Origin: Ophthalmolycus amberensis
Taxonomy: Eukaryota > Chordata > Actinopteri > Perciformes > Zoarcidae
Direction: 5' to 3'
Length of the DNA: 64,000 nucleotides
Assembly (NCBI GenBank): GCA_024529925.1
Contig: JAFEUB010000812.1
Span: forward strand, 1,071,501-1,135,500
Below, piece by piece: positions 20,001 through 32,100 of the stretch. Under the pieces are notes generated by a model. That model searched no databases. It had not been told where the DNA came from and saw only the letters and a list, made by a program, of their open reading frames with translations. The position numbers and the translations under genes are program-made. Position 1 is the stretch's first letter, and each line of letters begins with the position of its first letter.

Positions 20001-21479
20001 CCCCCCCCCCCAAACACACACGCAAACACATCCACGCAAGAAATCAGCAGGGCTTAGTGGAGAATTTAGGCAGAGGATCTTATATCTCCCGCTGTCTCTC
20101 AGTGTCACAGTGTCAACACAAACTGGTGGTGTAAAGTTGCAACTTGAAAAAAATGATATCTCAGCATTTACTTCAACAAGGCAAACAGGCCCAAAGAAAG
20201 TGTTGATGCGGAAGCTATTAACGGGACTTCAACAATGTGGTGGTTAGAGACAGTTACAGAGTTTAATACTCAGTGCTATAACTTCAAGATATGTCACACG
20301 GTCGCCTTATTGTGCTACCGTTTAGCGTTTGAAATCTTCACATGCAGCCCGTTTTGTTAAATCAGACTACACTGCTGAACAAATGCATACATGCATACAT
20401 GCATACTTCTCCATGGAAAACCAAATGAAACCAAAAATAGACAAATAGAAGATACATGTTGAGATACATGTACATGAACAAGAGAGTGAAAATCATTGAC
20501 AATCAGATAAAGAAGTGAAGAAATTGATAAATTAAACAATTACAAAAGTATATTACCGGAATTATACATTAATGTATTTCTGTAATCGTTGTTTATCTAA
20601 AGGTCAATATGTGCAACGCTACTGTTGCATGATATACAAGTTGCATGCATTTATTGCACTGTTTGGAGTGCATACTAACTTAACTTTGATTTGAATAAGT
20701 CCAACATGATGTTTCTTGTATAATAACATAAGTGAAGTTGCAAAGAACACAAAACTCCCTAAAAAAAACCTTAACATTTGGTATGATTTGCAAAAAATGT
20801 CTGCAGCCATGTAAATGGATATATATATATACTATATATGTATACTTTCATGTCTATGTTTGCATGGAAGATTAAAGAGTAAATTAACTAAATCATCAGC
20901 AGGCTTCATGGTGTTGTAATTATAAGGAAGGTGCATTTCTGTCTCGATACCACAGGGTGGCAGAAGAGAGCCACCGACCCACGAGTCCTCTTCCAACACA
21001 ATTTGAGTGTCACGCCCAGCTGTTCTCTGGTTATCTTGAACCCTGACCTACTAACCCCCAACACAAACATGTATTCACACAAATAGTCAATGTTTGCTAT
21101 GTCATAAACACCCAACGATGCGTCTTTATGTCTGTCCTACAATTCTATTCAGCTTTATGTCCTCCTGCTCTCAGTCACTACATCTGCACTCTCCAAGTAA
21201 CGAGACAGAAAAGCAACTTGCATGGACCGCAAACACCGAGGCTCTTTATATTATCATTTGTTAACTCCAGCAAAATACACACTTTAGCAAACGTGCACTG
21301 ACAGCTTTGCAAAAATGTTTTTTAGAGGTATTGATTCAACTTGAATGTAACTCGTACTGTAGCTACATCCATCGCTTCACGCGACGCTTCAGAGGAAAGG
21401 ACGTCTCATTTCTCCTTAAAACCTTTTTAGGACGCAAGTGAGGGAAACGTGGATGCAATTAAGAGACTTGGGATGCAAT

Positions 21480-21830
21480 AAGCCCTTTCTCTCCGGTCCC
21501 ATGTCACGTGACCGTCCCTGCCCACCTGCTCACCTGTTCCCATTTTCCTCGTCAGCCCAGCAGATATTTAGCAGGTATTTCCATTATTTCTCTGCCATGT
21601 TGTTAAAGAGGCAGTAGCGGCTGTATTCTGTTATGTGAAACCTGGGATCTGAGACTTGCCTGTTTTTGAACCTCGCTTGATCTTTTTGCTTGTTTGGGCT
21701 GCCTTTTTAAGATTTGACCCTCGTCTGCCTTATGTTTCCGCAAGCTTTTCTGCCTTTACTATGGTCAGTAAATCCCCGGAACTTTATCTGTATTTTGGAC
21801 CTATCCGTTGCTTTGCACTCACCAGCCGTG
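21480..21830 (+). repeat. T/C-rich repeat-like segment
   Basis: Pattern similar to the segments at 3530-3810 and 39080-39310: cacctgttccc, gcctgtttttgaacctcgc, tttgaccctcgtctgcc, then gtcagtaaatcc. It is probably an old interspersed repeat of unknown family. Confidence 0.35.
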
Positions 21831-22072
21831 AGTATTGTGTCGCTTTCATTTTTTTTGAAAGATTTATTATCGGCTCAGTGTATCATTACCTGATGCCAAG
21901 TCTGTAATACTAGCGTGAAGGAGAAGCATGGCTCTTCACACATGGGACACACTGTAACCTTTTCAACATTAAGGAAATACTCTAACTCAGAAGCATTTGG
22001 TTTTCGTTTCAAATATTTCATATTAATCTAACCTAATAATTAAATTTCTGCAACTCACCAAGGGCAATAGCA

Positions 22073-22074
<2 letters not shown>

Positions 22075-22125
<51 letters not shown>

Positions 22126-22142
22126 CGCGCCCCCCCCCCCCC
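22075..22142. repeat. (GT)n microsatellite followed by a poly-C run
   Basis: A GT tract of about 50 bp, then gcgcgc, then a run of about 13 C. Low complexity explains the open frames here. Confidence 0.95.
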
Positions 22143-25100
22143 GTCCGGCCATGATGTAGCAGCACTTGGCAGGTTATGCAAACGGCTGAAAGTGGACACT
22201 ACCCGAGAGGCCAGAGGAGTACAGGCGAAAACAGCACATTCCCCCGGAGTCCTCATACCAGAGAGACACACGGGAAGAACCACGGAGGAGTAAAAGTCGA
22301 AATGAAATGTAGGTTCCCATTCAACGTGTTGACAAAATAAAACTCACTGCAAGCCTCTTTTCCGTCAATTCACACAATGCAGAGAGTCATTGCGCGTAAC
22401 TGGTCAATGTACATTAAGGCACTGTTAAACTGAATACCTCATGATTGAGTCAAAATATTCCCAGCTTAAAAACAAACAAACATTATACATATTTATAGTC
22501 AGGGCCAGCCACAAAGAAAACTGTAAAAATACAGTATAGGCTTCATGTATTTCAAGCAGAAAAGCTGTAACTATGGGAAGACTGTCCTATACTGAGGAGT
22601 AAGATGTGTCCTTTAACATTCTCGTCACACACATGAAATATATTTGACAATGTAATCCAACGGAGTGAGAATGTTTACTTTTTTTATAGTACAAAAAAAT
22701 ATACTTAAGTCTTAGTACAGGGTGTCTTCAGGGGTCATTTCATCAAACACCAGTAGGTAGTGGACAAATAACTGTTTAAATATTTTCATTAAAGAACAGC
22801 GGGGGAAATATGACCTCGTCCTGAGTATAATATAAATGAATAAAAATGAGTTTGCTAACAGGAATCATTGGAAAGACTTTAATGCTTTTTTTGCACATGG
22901 ATAAGAAACACTTTTCTTTTATCAAATTATTTGATCAAATCAGGAAATTCCAGTCTTTCTGTTTTGCATCAATACTCCTCTTTACTTAATAATGTCCTGC
23001 CCAAACATTCAGTTTCAGCAGAAAACACTTCAAATGAAAGACTTGAGATGCTGTATTTTTGAAATGTTAATCGCAAGCTCTAATGAAGAGAACACCAATA
23101 CGCACAGTCACTTCTACGTGGCCGTCTTTGTCTTTTTAACTTCTTTAATCCATCACATCGCTGGCTCTGTTCCCCCAGCCCTCCTCTGTTTGTGTGCTAA
23201 TTTCGTCCGAGTCATGTGAGTGTGAGAATCTGGGACAGGAGAAGCCCTTGTCACGTTAGTCATGCTCACGCGCATTAACACAAGCCACACTTTAAACTGT
23301 ACAAGCATCGCACAGAACCGTTGGTTTGTGTACTGTACGCTCCTCCGATCAGACATGCACAACAGTGAACCTCTCGTCTTTCATTTTGTTGCTGATGTTG
23401 ATTATTGTTTTAGTTTTAAGACCAAACGCTTGTTCACGTCACCATTCCATGCACAGCCGAACGCACATAAATTACACAAAACTACAAATACAGTGCTGTA
23501 ATACTAGTGTGTGCAAAAACATAACATGTCCCACTTAAATATAATATATACTGTGATCTGGATGAGGAGGATGACTGGTAATGCTACACTGCACCAGCGA
23601 CTGTTTGATGTTATGCAAACCCTTTATTTGATTAAAGAGCTGTTCCTTTAAAAGTGTTATTTCAGTGTTAAGTTGAATCATAATCTTCTGTGTTGCATGG
23701 ACACAAACAACAGAGCATGTACAGAAGAGCTCAATCTGATCTCACTCTCTGAACCCACAGAGAGTCACAGAAACGTGGGCTTTACTTCCTGGTTGACGTT
23801 TTACTGACGCTGTCGCTTTGTTTTTCCGCAGGCCGGCGTTTTGTGTCTACACCCGGAGTTGAGGCAGAAAATCCCTCCCAGTTTAGCCGAGAGATGACCC
23901 CGCGTGTATCCAGGTTAGTGGAGCTTTGGCATGAATGAAACACGGCGACGGAAATCGAGTTTAAAGTAAGGAAAGTTAACTGAAAGTCAGCTATACGAAC
24001 AGGGTTGTTTCAGCACCTTGGACAGTGCTCACCTAAAACAGGTTTAACCTGTTCTGCACCCAGGTTTCAACACGCTTTGGTTCAAAGTTCAAACTTGACT
24101 TTAGAGCCCCTCAGATCAGGCCGATCTATGATCGATCACCACTTATTCACCTGAAAACCAACATGACATCACAACACGTTGACACATTTGGACTAAACTG
24201 TCCAGCGTTGTAGAAATGATAGATGGACCACTGTCAGCGGAGACAAGAGTCCAATAAAATATTATTGAGCTGACACTGACAGGCTTTTAACTGCTCGAAG
24301 CACCGCAGCTCTCACGCTTTAAGAGGAGTCAATTACATTTGCCTCCCTGTGAATTACGTTAACATAATGAACACAGTACGTGTAGCCTAGAGGCCAAGGG
24401 TGTGAGCGGAGTGCTATTGAACAGAACTTAGATGTCACTGCTGGTGACAAGTGTGACGCATGTGAGATGACGTTATGTTTTCCACTGTCCCGCGCTGGCT
24501 ACGGATGGATGCTTCACTTGTTGTTGCATTGCTTTGTCAAAGCGACAATGTTCAGTTCAACTTCAGCAGCTCAAGCCAACAGCAGACCTGATACAGGTGC
24601 CAGGGATACCTCAGCTGAATAGTTTCACTGCCAGTATACAGTAAATTCCTGGAAAACAGTAGTCCGCAGATACACAGACCAGATTAGTCAGTAATGCTCG
24701 ACATTATCCAGGGAGAAGACCAGTTCTGAGGGCCGTTAGCCTGTTTACATTACCAGAAACACAAATCCTCTTCTCAGAGTGAAAGCAGAAACCAGGCCAC
24801 CCGCAGATACAACCATCATTGCTGAGCTCAGCTTGTCCAGGGTCTTCTTTCCAAAGTCAGAGATATGATAATCGAGCCAACTATCATGCAATGTGTCCAG
24901 CTACTGCTCTGCTCCAGCAGCCAGAGATTTTGCCACAAAGTATGACGGTCTAACTGCAGCAAGATTGTGATTTAGATAGTCTGATTGTGTGTCCATCTTC
25001 CAATGCTTCCAGGCCTCTAAATCTGTTCATTTATTATCAATGAAAACGTTTTTCGCGTCTTTAATTCTGCCCTTCATCTTACATGAAGAACATCTTTACT

Positions 25101-25254
25101 CCAGCAACGTTTTTTTTTTTAAGTACAAGGCCTGAACTGACATTCGTTCAACCACCAGTTTGTTTTAAATTCTGTGTAATATTTCAAAATACTGAAAGTG
25201 TGCAAAAAAGTGCCAATGAACGTTGTTAAGAACGCTAGATCAACATCCACGAGC

Positions 25255-25400
25255 CTCTGAGGCTCAGGGATGGAGCGAGTCGTTCTCTAATCAGAAGACC
25301 GGTGGTTTGATTTCCGTTTGCCATCAGTGTGTGAATGTGTGTGTGTGTGTGTGTGTTGACATGTAGTGTACGGCGCTTTGGGTGATCGTTAGATTAGTCC
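25255..25400 (+). mobile_element. SINE-like element
   Basis: Begins with a tRNA-like stretch containing a B-box-like ggtggtttgatttcc, followed by tgtgaatgtgtgtg and cggcgctttgggtgatcgttagattag. This order and wording match a SINE type that is frequent in teleost genomes and ends in ggcgctata-like sequence. The element is diverged and its limits are approximate. Confidence 0.5.
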
Positions 25401-25847
25401 TAGCCCGTCGTTCCTTGGCCTGACTTTCTGCCAAATTTCATTTGAATGTTTTAACAGGTTGTTTTTTTTCAGACAAACAATCTGCAGATAGACAAACACA
25501 AAAACACAACCTCCACGGTGAAGGCAGAAAAGCAACAGCTGCGTTCACAACTGTGAACATGACATAAAAGAGAAACTATCTAGTTTGAATTGCTTTGGCA
25601 TTAAGGCAGCGTTAGTAGGGCCGATAACGTGATGACTTCCATTACTTCATTTCCGGTTCACGCGGGGCCTGCAGCTTGTCGGGCTCAGCCTTAATCCTCG
25701 ACATGACAGCAGGGTACAATAAACAAGGGGGTTCGCTTTACATCATTTCTAACCACTCTGCTGAACGAACTTCCTGGCGTGTTCCCAACATTCTCCTGTT
25801 GACATGTGGCGCAGGCGCACACCGACACCTCCTCTTGCTGTGTTTAC

Positions 25848-25976
25848 CTGTACGTCTGTGGTCCTTCTCCTCCTCTTGGCGGAGAATAATTTCCACAGCC
25901 GTCCCCACAGGAAAGTGGCCACCAGACACACACTCCCTAATATCCAAATATCTTTATCCTTCAGGACGTTCTCCAT
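25848..25976 (-). CDS. Candidate first coding exon, small membrane-anchor protein, unrecognised
   Basis: I do not recognise this protein. From the ATG at 25974-25976 (minus strand) 43 codons are open to a good donor (GTACAG/GTAAAC). The peptide begins MENVLKDKDIWILG. It has one hydrophobic segment of about 17 residues (ILGSVCLVATFLWGRLW) followed by the basic patch KRRRR, as expected of a single-pass membrane anchor with a cytosolic positive end. Surrounding DNA (25.6-26.5 kb) is richer in CpG than the flanks, which fits a promoter region. No downstream exon was found before mylk4, so the gene model is incomplete. Confidence 0.3.
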
Positions 25977-27206
25977 GATGGAAACCTTCCCTCTTCCTGC
26001 CCCTGCTGTCCCTGCCCTGCACAGGCTGCGTTTCCTATCTCACCCTTGTGGGCGAATCAGCTCTCGGGTGCACAGGCAACAAGTTGTCGACATGGAGCGA
26101 CTCGGCGGCCGTTGATTAACAAAGAGTCAGGCTCCTGTGGCTGTGCATTGGATACTCAGTCTCTTGCTCGCTACGGACTCGGACAAGAACAGGGAGTCGT
26201 TGCCGTGTGAGCCACCTGCCCACTGAGTCAACCATTCACCCGCCACCCGGCTTCCGCCCATATGCCTCCCACCCCGGGACCTAAAAGGAGAGAACATGCC
26301 GTCTCCGAGACGAGAACGGGACAGGTGGTGTTGGGTTCCGGTTGTCGTTGCCGTACGCAGAAATCACATGCTGGCATGTTAGTGAGACCCCGGCGGTATC
26401 CTTTAACTTCGGACACAGCACTTGGCGCGCGCCTGCGTCATTGCAGACACCTGTGTGGCGCTTGGTTTGTCCATTCTGTGAAATGTTGGGTGTGTATAGT
26501 AAAAAATTACACTTTGACGAAGATAGAGAGGGAAATAAAAATGAATAACTAAATTCTGATGATAAATATGAAAAACAAACATAAAACACTGTCGCTCCTC
26601 TTATCTATGTTCAGTACACGCCACCAATATAGTGTACAGATGCTCTCCATTTGTGCTGTCAGCAGCATAGTTTCCTTTTTGGACTTTAAGTGCCTCTGTG
26701 TGTGCGGCACCTATCCCTCTGGATGGCAGCAGATGATTTATACTGGATAGTGGAATGAAAGCACTGCAGTCAAGCAGATCCGATCCCTCCCCATGCCCTG
26801 CCAAACCTGTCGGTTAACAGTGTGACGCTGGTGCCTTTACAAATCTCTTCAAGAGAAGATACATTTTGTGTCCCTTGAAGTGATTTGTGTTGATTACGCA
26901 ACCTCAGGAAACCATACAGAAATATGGACACCCCTGTTTTTGCTTAAATTTTAGAATATACAATTTTCTTTTCCACACAAAAGAAAATCTTACGAGCGGC
27001 AGCTGAAATGTGATGATTTCACCATGTTACTGTAGAGAGTGGTAATCGCTGGGCAGAGTAATTCTACGGAAAACTTCATACTTCAAATAAAAAGACGAGC
27101 TTTTTTTCGGGCACCCATTTTTAGCAGATTGTCAGAAAGTTATAGCTCAAAGAAATTCAACAATCTGCAGCAGGCAAAAAACAAGCTTGATTTAACAAGC
27201 AGCAAC

Positions 27207-27264
27207 AGGTGTGTGTGTGTGTGTGTGTGCGTGTGTGTGTGTGTGTGTGTGTGGGAGGGGGGGG
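27207..27264. repeat. (GT)n microsatellite followed by a G-rich run
   Basis: A GT tract interrupted once by GC, followed by ggga and a poly-G run. Confidence 0.9.
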
Positions 27265-27345
27265 GATATTATATAATATATTCGCAAGAGGGAATCTGAG
27301 GAGAGCCCCTGCACAGAGCAGGACCAGGAGTGACAGCGTTTGTTA

Positions 27346-27445
27346 ATGGAGCCGGTGGATCTGGTGGCTGAGCCGCCTGCTCGTGATGTGTGGAACGGCG
27401 TGTTAAACTACGAGGGAGGGATGGACAACAGAAAAGCTGGAAAGC
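27346..27445 (+). CDS. Candidate first coding exon, unrecognised
   Basis: From ATG 27346 the frame is open for 33 codons to a strong donor (AAAGC/GTAAGTA). The peptide starts MEPVDLVAEPPARDVWNGVL and ends GGMDNRKAGK. It is not recognised, and no following exon in the right phase could be assigned. It lies about 1.4 kb from the minus-strand candidate exon ending at 25976, pointing the other way, so the two could share a promoter region. This is tentative. Confidence 0.25.
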
Positions 27446-29187
27446 GTAAGTAAAGTGGTGGAGCAAAGGTGCAACTGAGGTCAGAGTTCAGACATAGAGA
27501 GGAAGGTGCGAGAGCTATTCGCTTGGCGCTGTGATAGGCTGAGGATCTCAAATGACACACGGTGCCTCCCGTGTAACTGGAACGTTTCCCTCGGCGTTCC
27601 CTGGTGGTCACTTGGAAAGCACCACTGATATGTAGTCGGACAAGACAAACGATAGATGAACCAAATCCCCAACATAATATAAAAACTCTTTCCTCCACTG
27701 TTACAGTATAGCTGCTGTCAGACCAAACAGAACCATACATAAAGGCTGCAATAGTTCACAGGTTCTCATATACTTCAGCTTATTTTGATAAACTTCTGAA
27801 CTGTAGAAAATATGATGACTTGTACAAATGTCATTTTTTTTTTAAAAGGGAGCGATCCAACAACGAGTAAAACAAAATACACCACCTGCAACTAGTACAG
27901 AAGAAAGATTGGCAAAAATACATTTAACTTTACACTGTTACATCACTGTGTATGTACTGTATCTCAAATCGACAGACATGTTTAGTCTTTTGTCTTCCTC
28001 AATATCAGTCACATGCAGGTGTTTGAATCCAGACATCCATGTGACCTGATGTGACCTGAGTTGATTGGCAGCACATCGGTAATGTCAGCCTCAGTGTCAC
28101 TATTACCTTTCTAAAAACATTTTCATGTAGCTCACATTTACTGAATGTTAAGTACACGGTTAAGGAAACGCTACGGTGCTACTGTTTAATCACAAAACTA
28201 TTTATTAATTTATGTTATCATTAAAATGAATCCTAACAGTTTAAGATGACCTCTTCTCTGGATGCTGACTGACTGTAACTGTATAACTCATACCAGGGTG
28301 CAAGGCCTCTGCATTCATTCTCCTGAATGAGCAAAGCAAACTGGCCCAGGGCCGCCATCTTGTGGCAACTGGGTCTGTGTGCGTTGGCCAAGCAGCCAAA
28401 CATTCATGTCAGTCTGTGGTTTTACTCTGCGTATATATGTGTGTGTATGCGCGAGGCACGGCTGTGAGTTGAGAAGGTTCAAACAGACTAAAAGACATTC
28501 AAAGATCTGCAGCTCCCTCTAGTGAGCTTGTTGTATTCCACCTGTCGGGGCATGTTGTGTCTGCAAACAGGTGCAGAGAGAGACGGAATAGTGTGCGGTG
28601 GTTTATTTCAGTTCCCTTCTTCCTACTGATTGTGGCTCAGGTTGAACACATGGCAGCTTTGCCACCAGGGGGCGCAATATTGACTCAAAATTGAGTCATG
28701 TAATCTCACTCCCATAAATACCGGCTGTATGAAGGAGCAGAAAAAGCAACCACCCAATTCAATTGCTCATTAATTGATATGTAGTTAACACAGGATTTAG
28801 AGAATCATACTGGATTTTGCTGTTTGAGCCAATTTCTCTTTTACAAATCTTATATATGTTTTATTGCTGGTGAATAGTTTTCAAAAACACCATTGCATGC
28901 TTTGCAAAACCAAAAGTTTTAGCAAATGGGCTAAACATGCGAAAAGCAAACAAAATGTTTTTTCTTTGACAAATGAGCAATTCAAGATTTGGACAAGGCG
29001 ATCCAGTTAAATATGGCCGTGGGGTGGCAGAGTTAATGTTCAGGTCAGGTGGATCAGTTTGTAAGAATGTGTCCTACCTCGTGTCTTTGAGCAGAATGTA
29101 CTCGGGGAGTAAATGGAGAGCTATCCACGTTTCTAGGAATCACAGATTTATCGGAATCAACGCGTACTTGAAGGCAGTGCATGTTAC
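27446..29187. other. Spacer, no gene seen
   Basis: No convincing exon, RNA gene or complete repeat was recognised in this stretch. Confidence 0.4.
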
Positions 29188-32100
29188 CTGCTGGTGTCCT
29201 CCCTCCAGCTCCACAAGCTTGAGCTCCCAGAAGCAGCGCATGGTCTCCACCTTCTCCAGGTGTCGGTAGAAGGCCAGTCGGCCCAGACGGAGGCTGTTGC
29301 TGCGGTTGCGGATGGCCTTCAGCCCATCCATCTTTTCAACGATGGGGGACATGGGTATCGGGGGCGGCACGGCAGATGAATGGAGTTTGCCATTCGTCTT
29401 GCCAGAAACAGACTCATTACACAGAGTCTTGTCTGACCTGAAATTACAACAAGCTGTTTATTAACGTCTTTTCTCTGAAATATATCACTACATTGACCAT
29501 GAATCTATCAACACAACAGCTCTTCAACATGAATCATATCTAGTGCTAAAACGACTAGTCGAAGCGATCAGTTAATCAACAGAAAATTTATTTTGACGGA
29601 AGTTTTAATGTTATCTCTGACACAAAACATCCATAAAAATAGCCGGTGCCAGATTGTCAAATGTGAATCATTAATCAGGCAAATATTTGGGATTTGGGCT
29701 GCTACTTACATTTTCTATAAAGGTATGTGTGTACATTTTTATTATCACAATTTGAGCTGAAATTGAGTCGACACTCATTTATGCAAAAGTTCTAAACATT
29801 ACTTACTTCCAGCCCCTTTTGCTTTTCTTGCTTGAAGAGTATACTTTATATATTTGTGTTTTGGACCGTTACTTGGACAAAAGAAGCAACTTGAAGACCT
29901 TAAAGTTTAGGAAACTGAGAGGCATTTGTCACTATTTTCTGATCTTTTATTTTAACCTTATTATTGACAGAGGAACTAATTTGCGGAATAATTGATGATC
30001 AAATAACAGAAAAAAAAGAATGAAAGTAATATTTTATCAGAGCCCTATTTAATAGAGACAATTAGGAAACAATCTATCGATAAACTAAACAGATAAGGAT
30101 GATTTTGACAGTGACTTACCTGAAAAATCAATGTACTGCATCACATTGACGCAAAAAGCTCCTCTAACAGGATTGCCATAAAGCAGTTGCTTTCACTAGC
30201 CTAATGCAACCATTGCAATTAAAGAGATTGCTGCACTGTTATACACAATATAGCAAAATCTCTTGCCTAATCTAATTGGCCAACTCTAAGCTGCACTGTT
30301 GAAATTGCAGCGCACGCCATCTGCTTCGAGCCAGCCCTCCAGTGGGCAGCGGTATCTCTGATCCAAGTGGGATGACTGATGATGTGGCAGAGAAATCCAC
30401 CCTGACGCCTGCTGGCGACAGCTGGCTTTCTGCTTCTCTCTACCTGTTGAGCCTCCGGGGGAGTCATGGAAGATCACTGGGGATATTTATACCTCCAAGT
30501 GGAAACGTCCTGCCTTTTTTCTTGACAATTACAGAGGTCAGAGTGTCTGTAGTGTCAGCACAGCGCATGAATCCGACTGTGTGTTCCAGCCAGGGCTGTT
30601 CTTCAGCATCTCAGGATAGGATTTCAACTCCAGTGCTAAAACCGAAACACCTGTCACTGTTATTTATCTTGGACTTTTCACATTTGGTGATTTATTTACA
30701 CAGTCTATAGTTTATCTTTTTCTGACTTTTATTAATTCACTTTCCCACGGACAGGGGAAATGGGTTTGGGATGCAGACGCACCAACTGTGCAGATCCACA
30801 TTGTTAATTAAAAGGTGCATGGCTCGAGGTACAAGATGAAGGTTGTTTCATAATATGGGAATTCTAGAATAAAGTAAAAACAAATGTCTGAATAAAGTCC
30901 GCAAATGTAATGTGAAGTTGTGTGGAAAAGTTGTGATGATTATTTGCGCAGACTCATTACCACGAGAGGCCTAATGCACCCATCAGACCACATTACACAT
31001 CTTAGCAAAGCTCTCATTAATTACATTCTTCACATGTTGCTCAGATTTACCGGTAGTTGTTTGTGCCAAAGTGACCAGACTTCACTACATTACAAAGGTA
31101 CTTATTCCACTATTAAATTCACTACATGCAAATGAAGTAGACTCATTTTGCAGAATAACATTTCTTATTGAATATTACTCCAGTAAAATCTAAACTGTAT
31201 TTCTAAAATTTCTCAGAGACTATGAAAAGTACGTTCCTGCTGTAACAGTCTCAGTTTTTCTGAATGAACTACGATACATGTTCCAGGCACATGTTTATAA
31301 TCACTATGATATATATTTAAGTACATTTTACTGGTAATACATGTGATCTTTAGTTTTCTAATACATTTGAATGCAGGTGTTTTATTTGTAGTATTTCTAC
31401 ATCTATGTATTACTGCTTTTACTTGGTAAAATAGTTGAGTACTCCCTCCACCACTCACTGTGGGACACAACAGGTGTCCAACCTGACCACCAGCCAGCCT
31501 GTTCTTTTAAATGTAGTGTTTTGAGGAAGGTCTTTCAAGAACTCATGCCTGTGGTGACGGTGTCAGCTGGAGCTGAGATGACTCACAGCCCAATGGAGGC
31601 CTGATGCTCCTGAGGGACCCTATAGGTCACTCACTTTAAAGGGCTTTATTTTGGGCTTTATTTTGACCCTATAGGTCACTCACTTTAAAGGGCTTTATTT
31701 TGGGTGCTCCGCCGCATGGGCCCGAGGGTCAGGGAGCACGCGATCACCAGAAATGGATAACAGCCACCGGTGAAAACACATTAGGAGGCAGGAGCTGTCA
31801 CGATGCTTGTTGTCGGACGGGAATTAAAGCTGAATAGATTGCTTTCCATTGTGCTCACTTTGACTCATTGCAGTTACATAAGGGTATTGTGTTTTTATTT
31901 GATCATGCGTGCCAGTAGCCAGAGCGCCACTGTCCAAGCGATGCTGTAGTTTTGTGTATGTTTACTTTGCTTGGAGTCCTTTGGTAATCCCCCCTCTATA
32001 AAACGGCAGGGGGGTTCCTATCTGTCTTCTCCATCATAATCCCTCCATGTAACTGATCGGAAGCCCCACATGCGTCTCACAACTCTTAAAGTAGCAATGA

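Larger units (their letters stand above)
17050..25254. other. Gene-poor spacer
   Basis: No exon with convincing phase and family similarity was found. A plus-strand exon-shaped stretch at 23832-23913 (acceptor ttttccgcag, donor CCAG/GTTAGT) is unsupported by any recognised protein. Homopolymers (G run 18543-18561, C run about 19990-20010) and microsatellites are scattered through it, along with one T/C-rich repeat-like segment at about 21480-21830. Confidence 0.4.

Noticed and set aside
23832..23913. Plus-strand exon-shaped stretch with good acceptor and donor
   Set aside because: No recognised protein, short, and no partner exon in phase.
30119..30162. A 44-nt exon-shaped stretch on the minus strand
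   Set aside because: Its inclusion would break the frame between the exons at 34894-35061 and 29188-29437, which join directly in phase.
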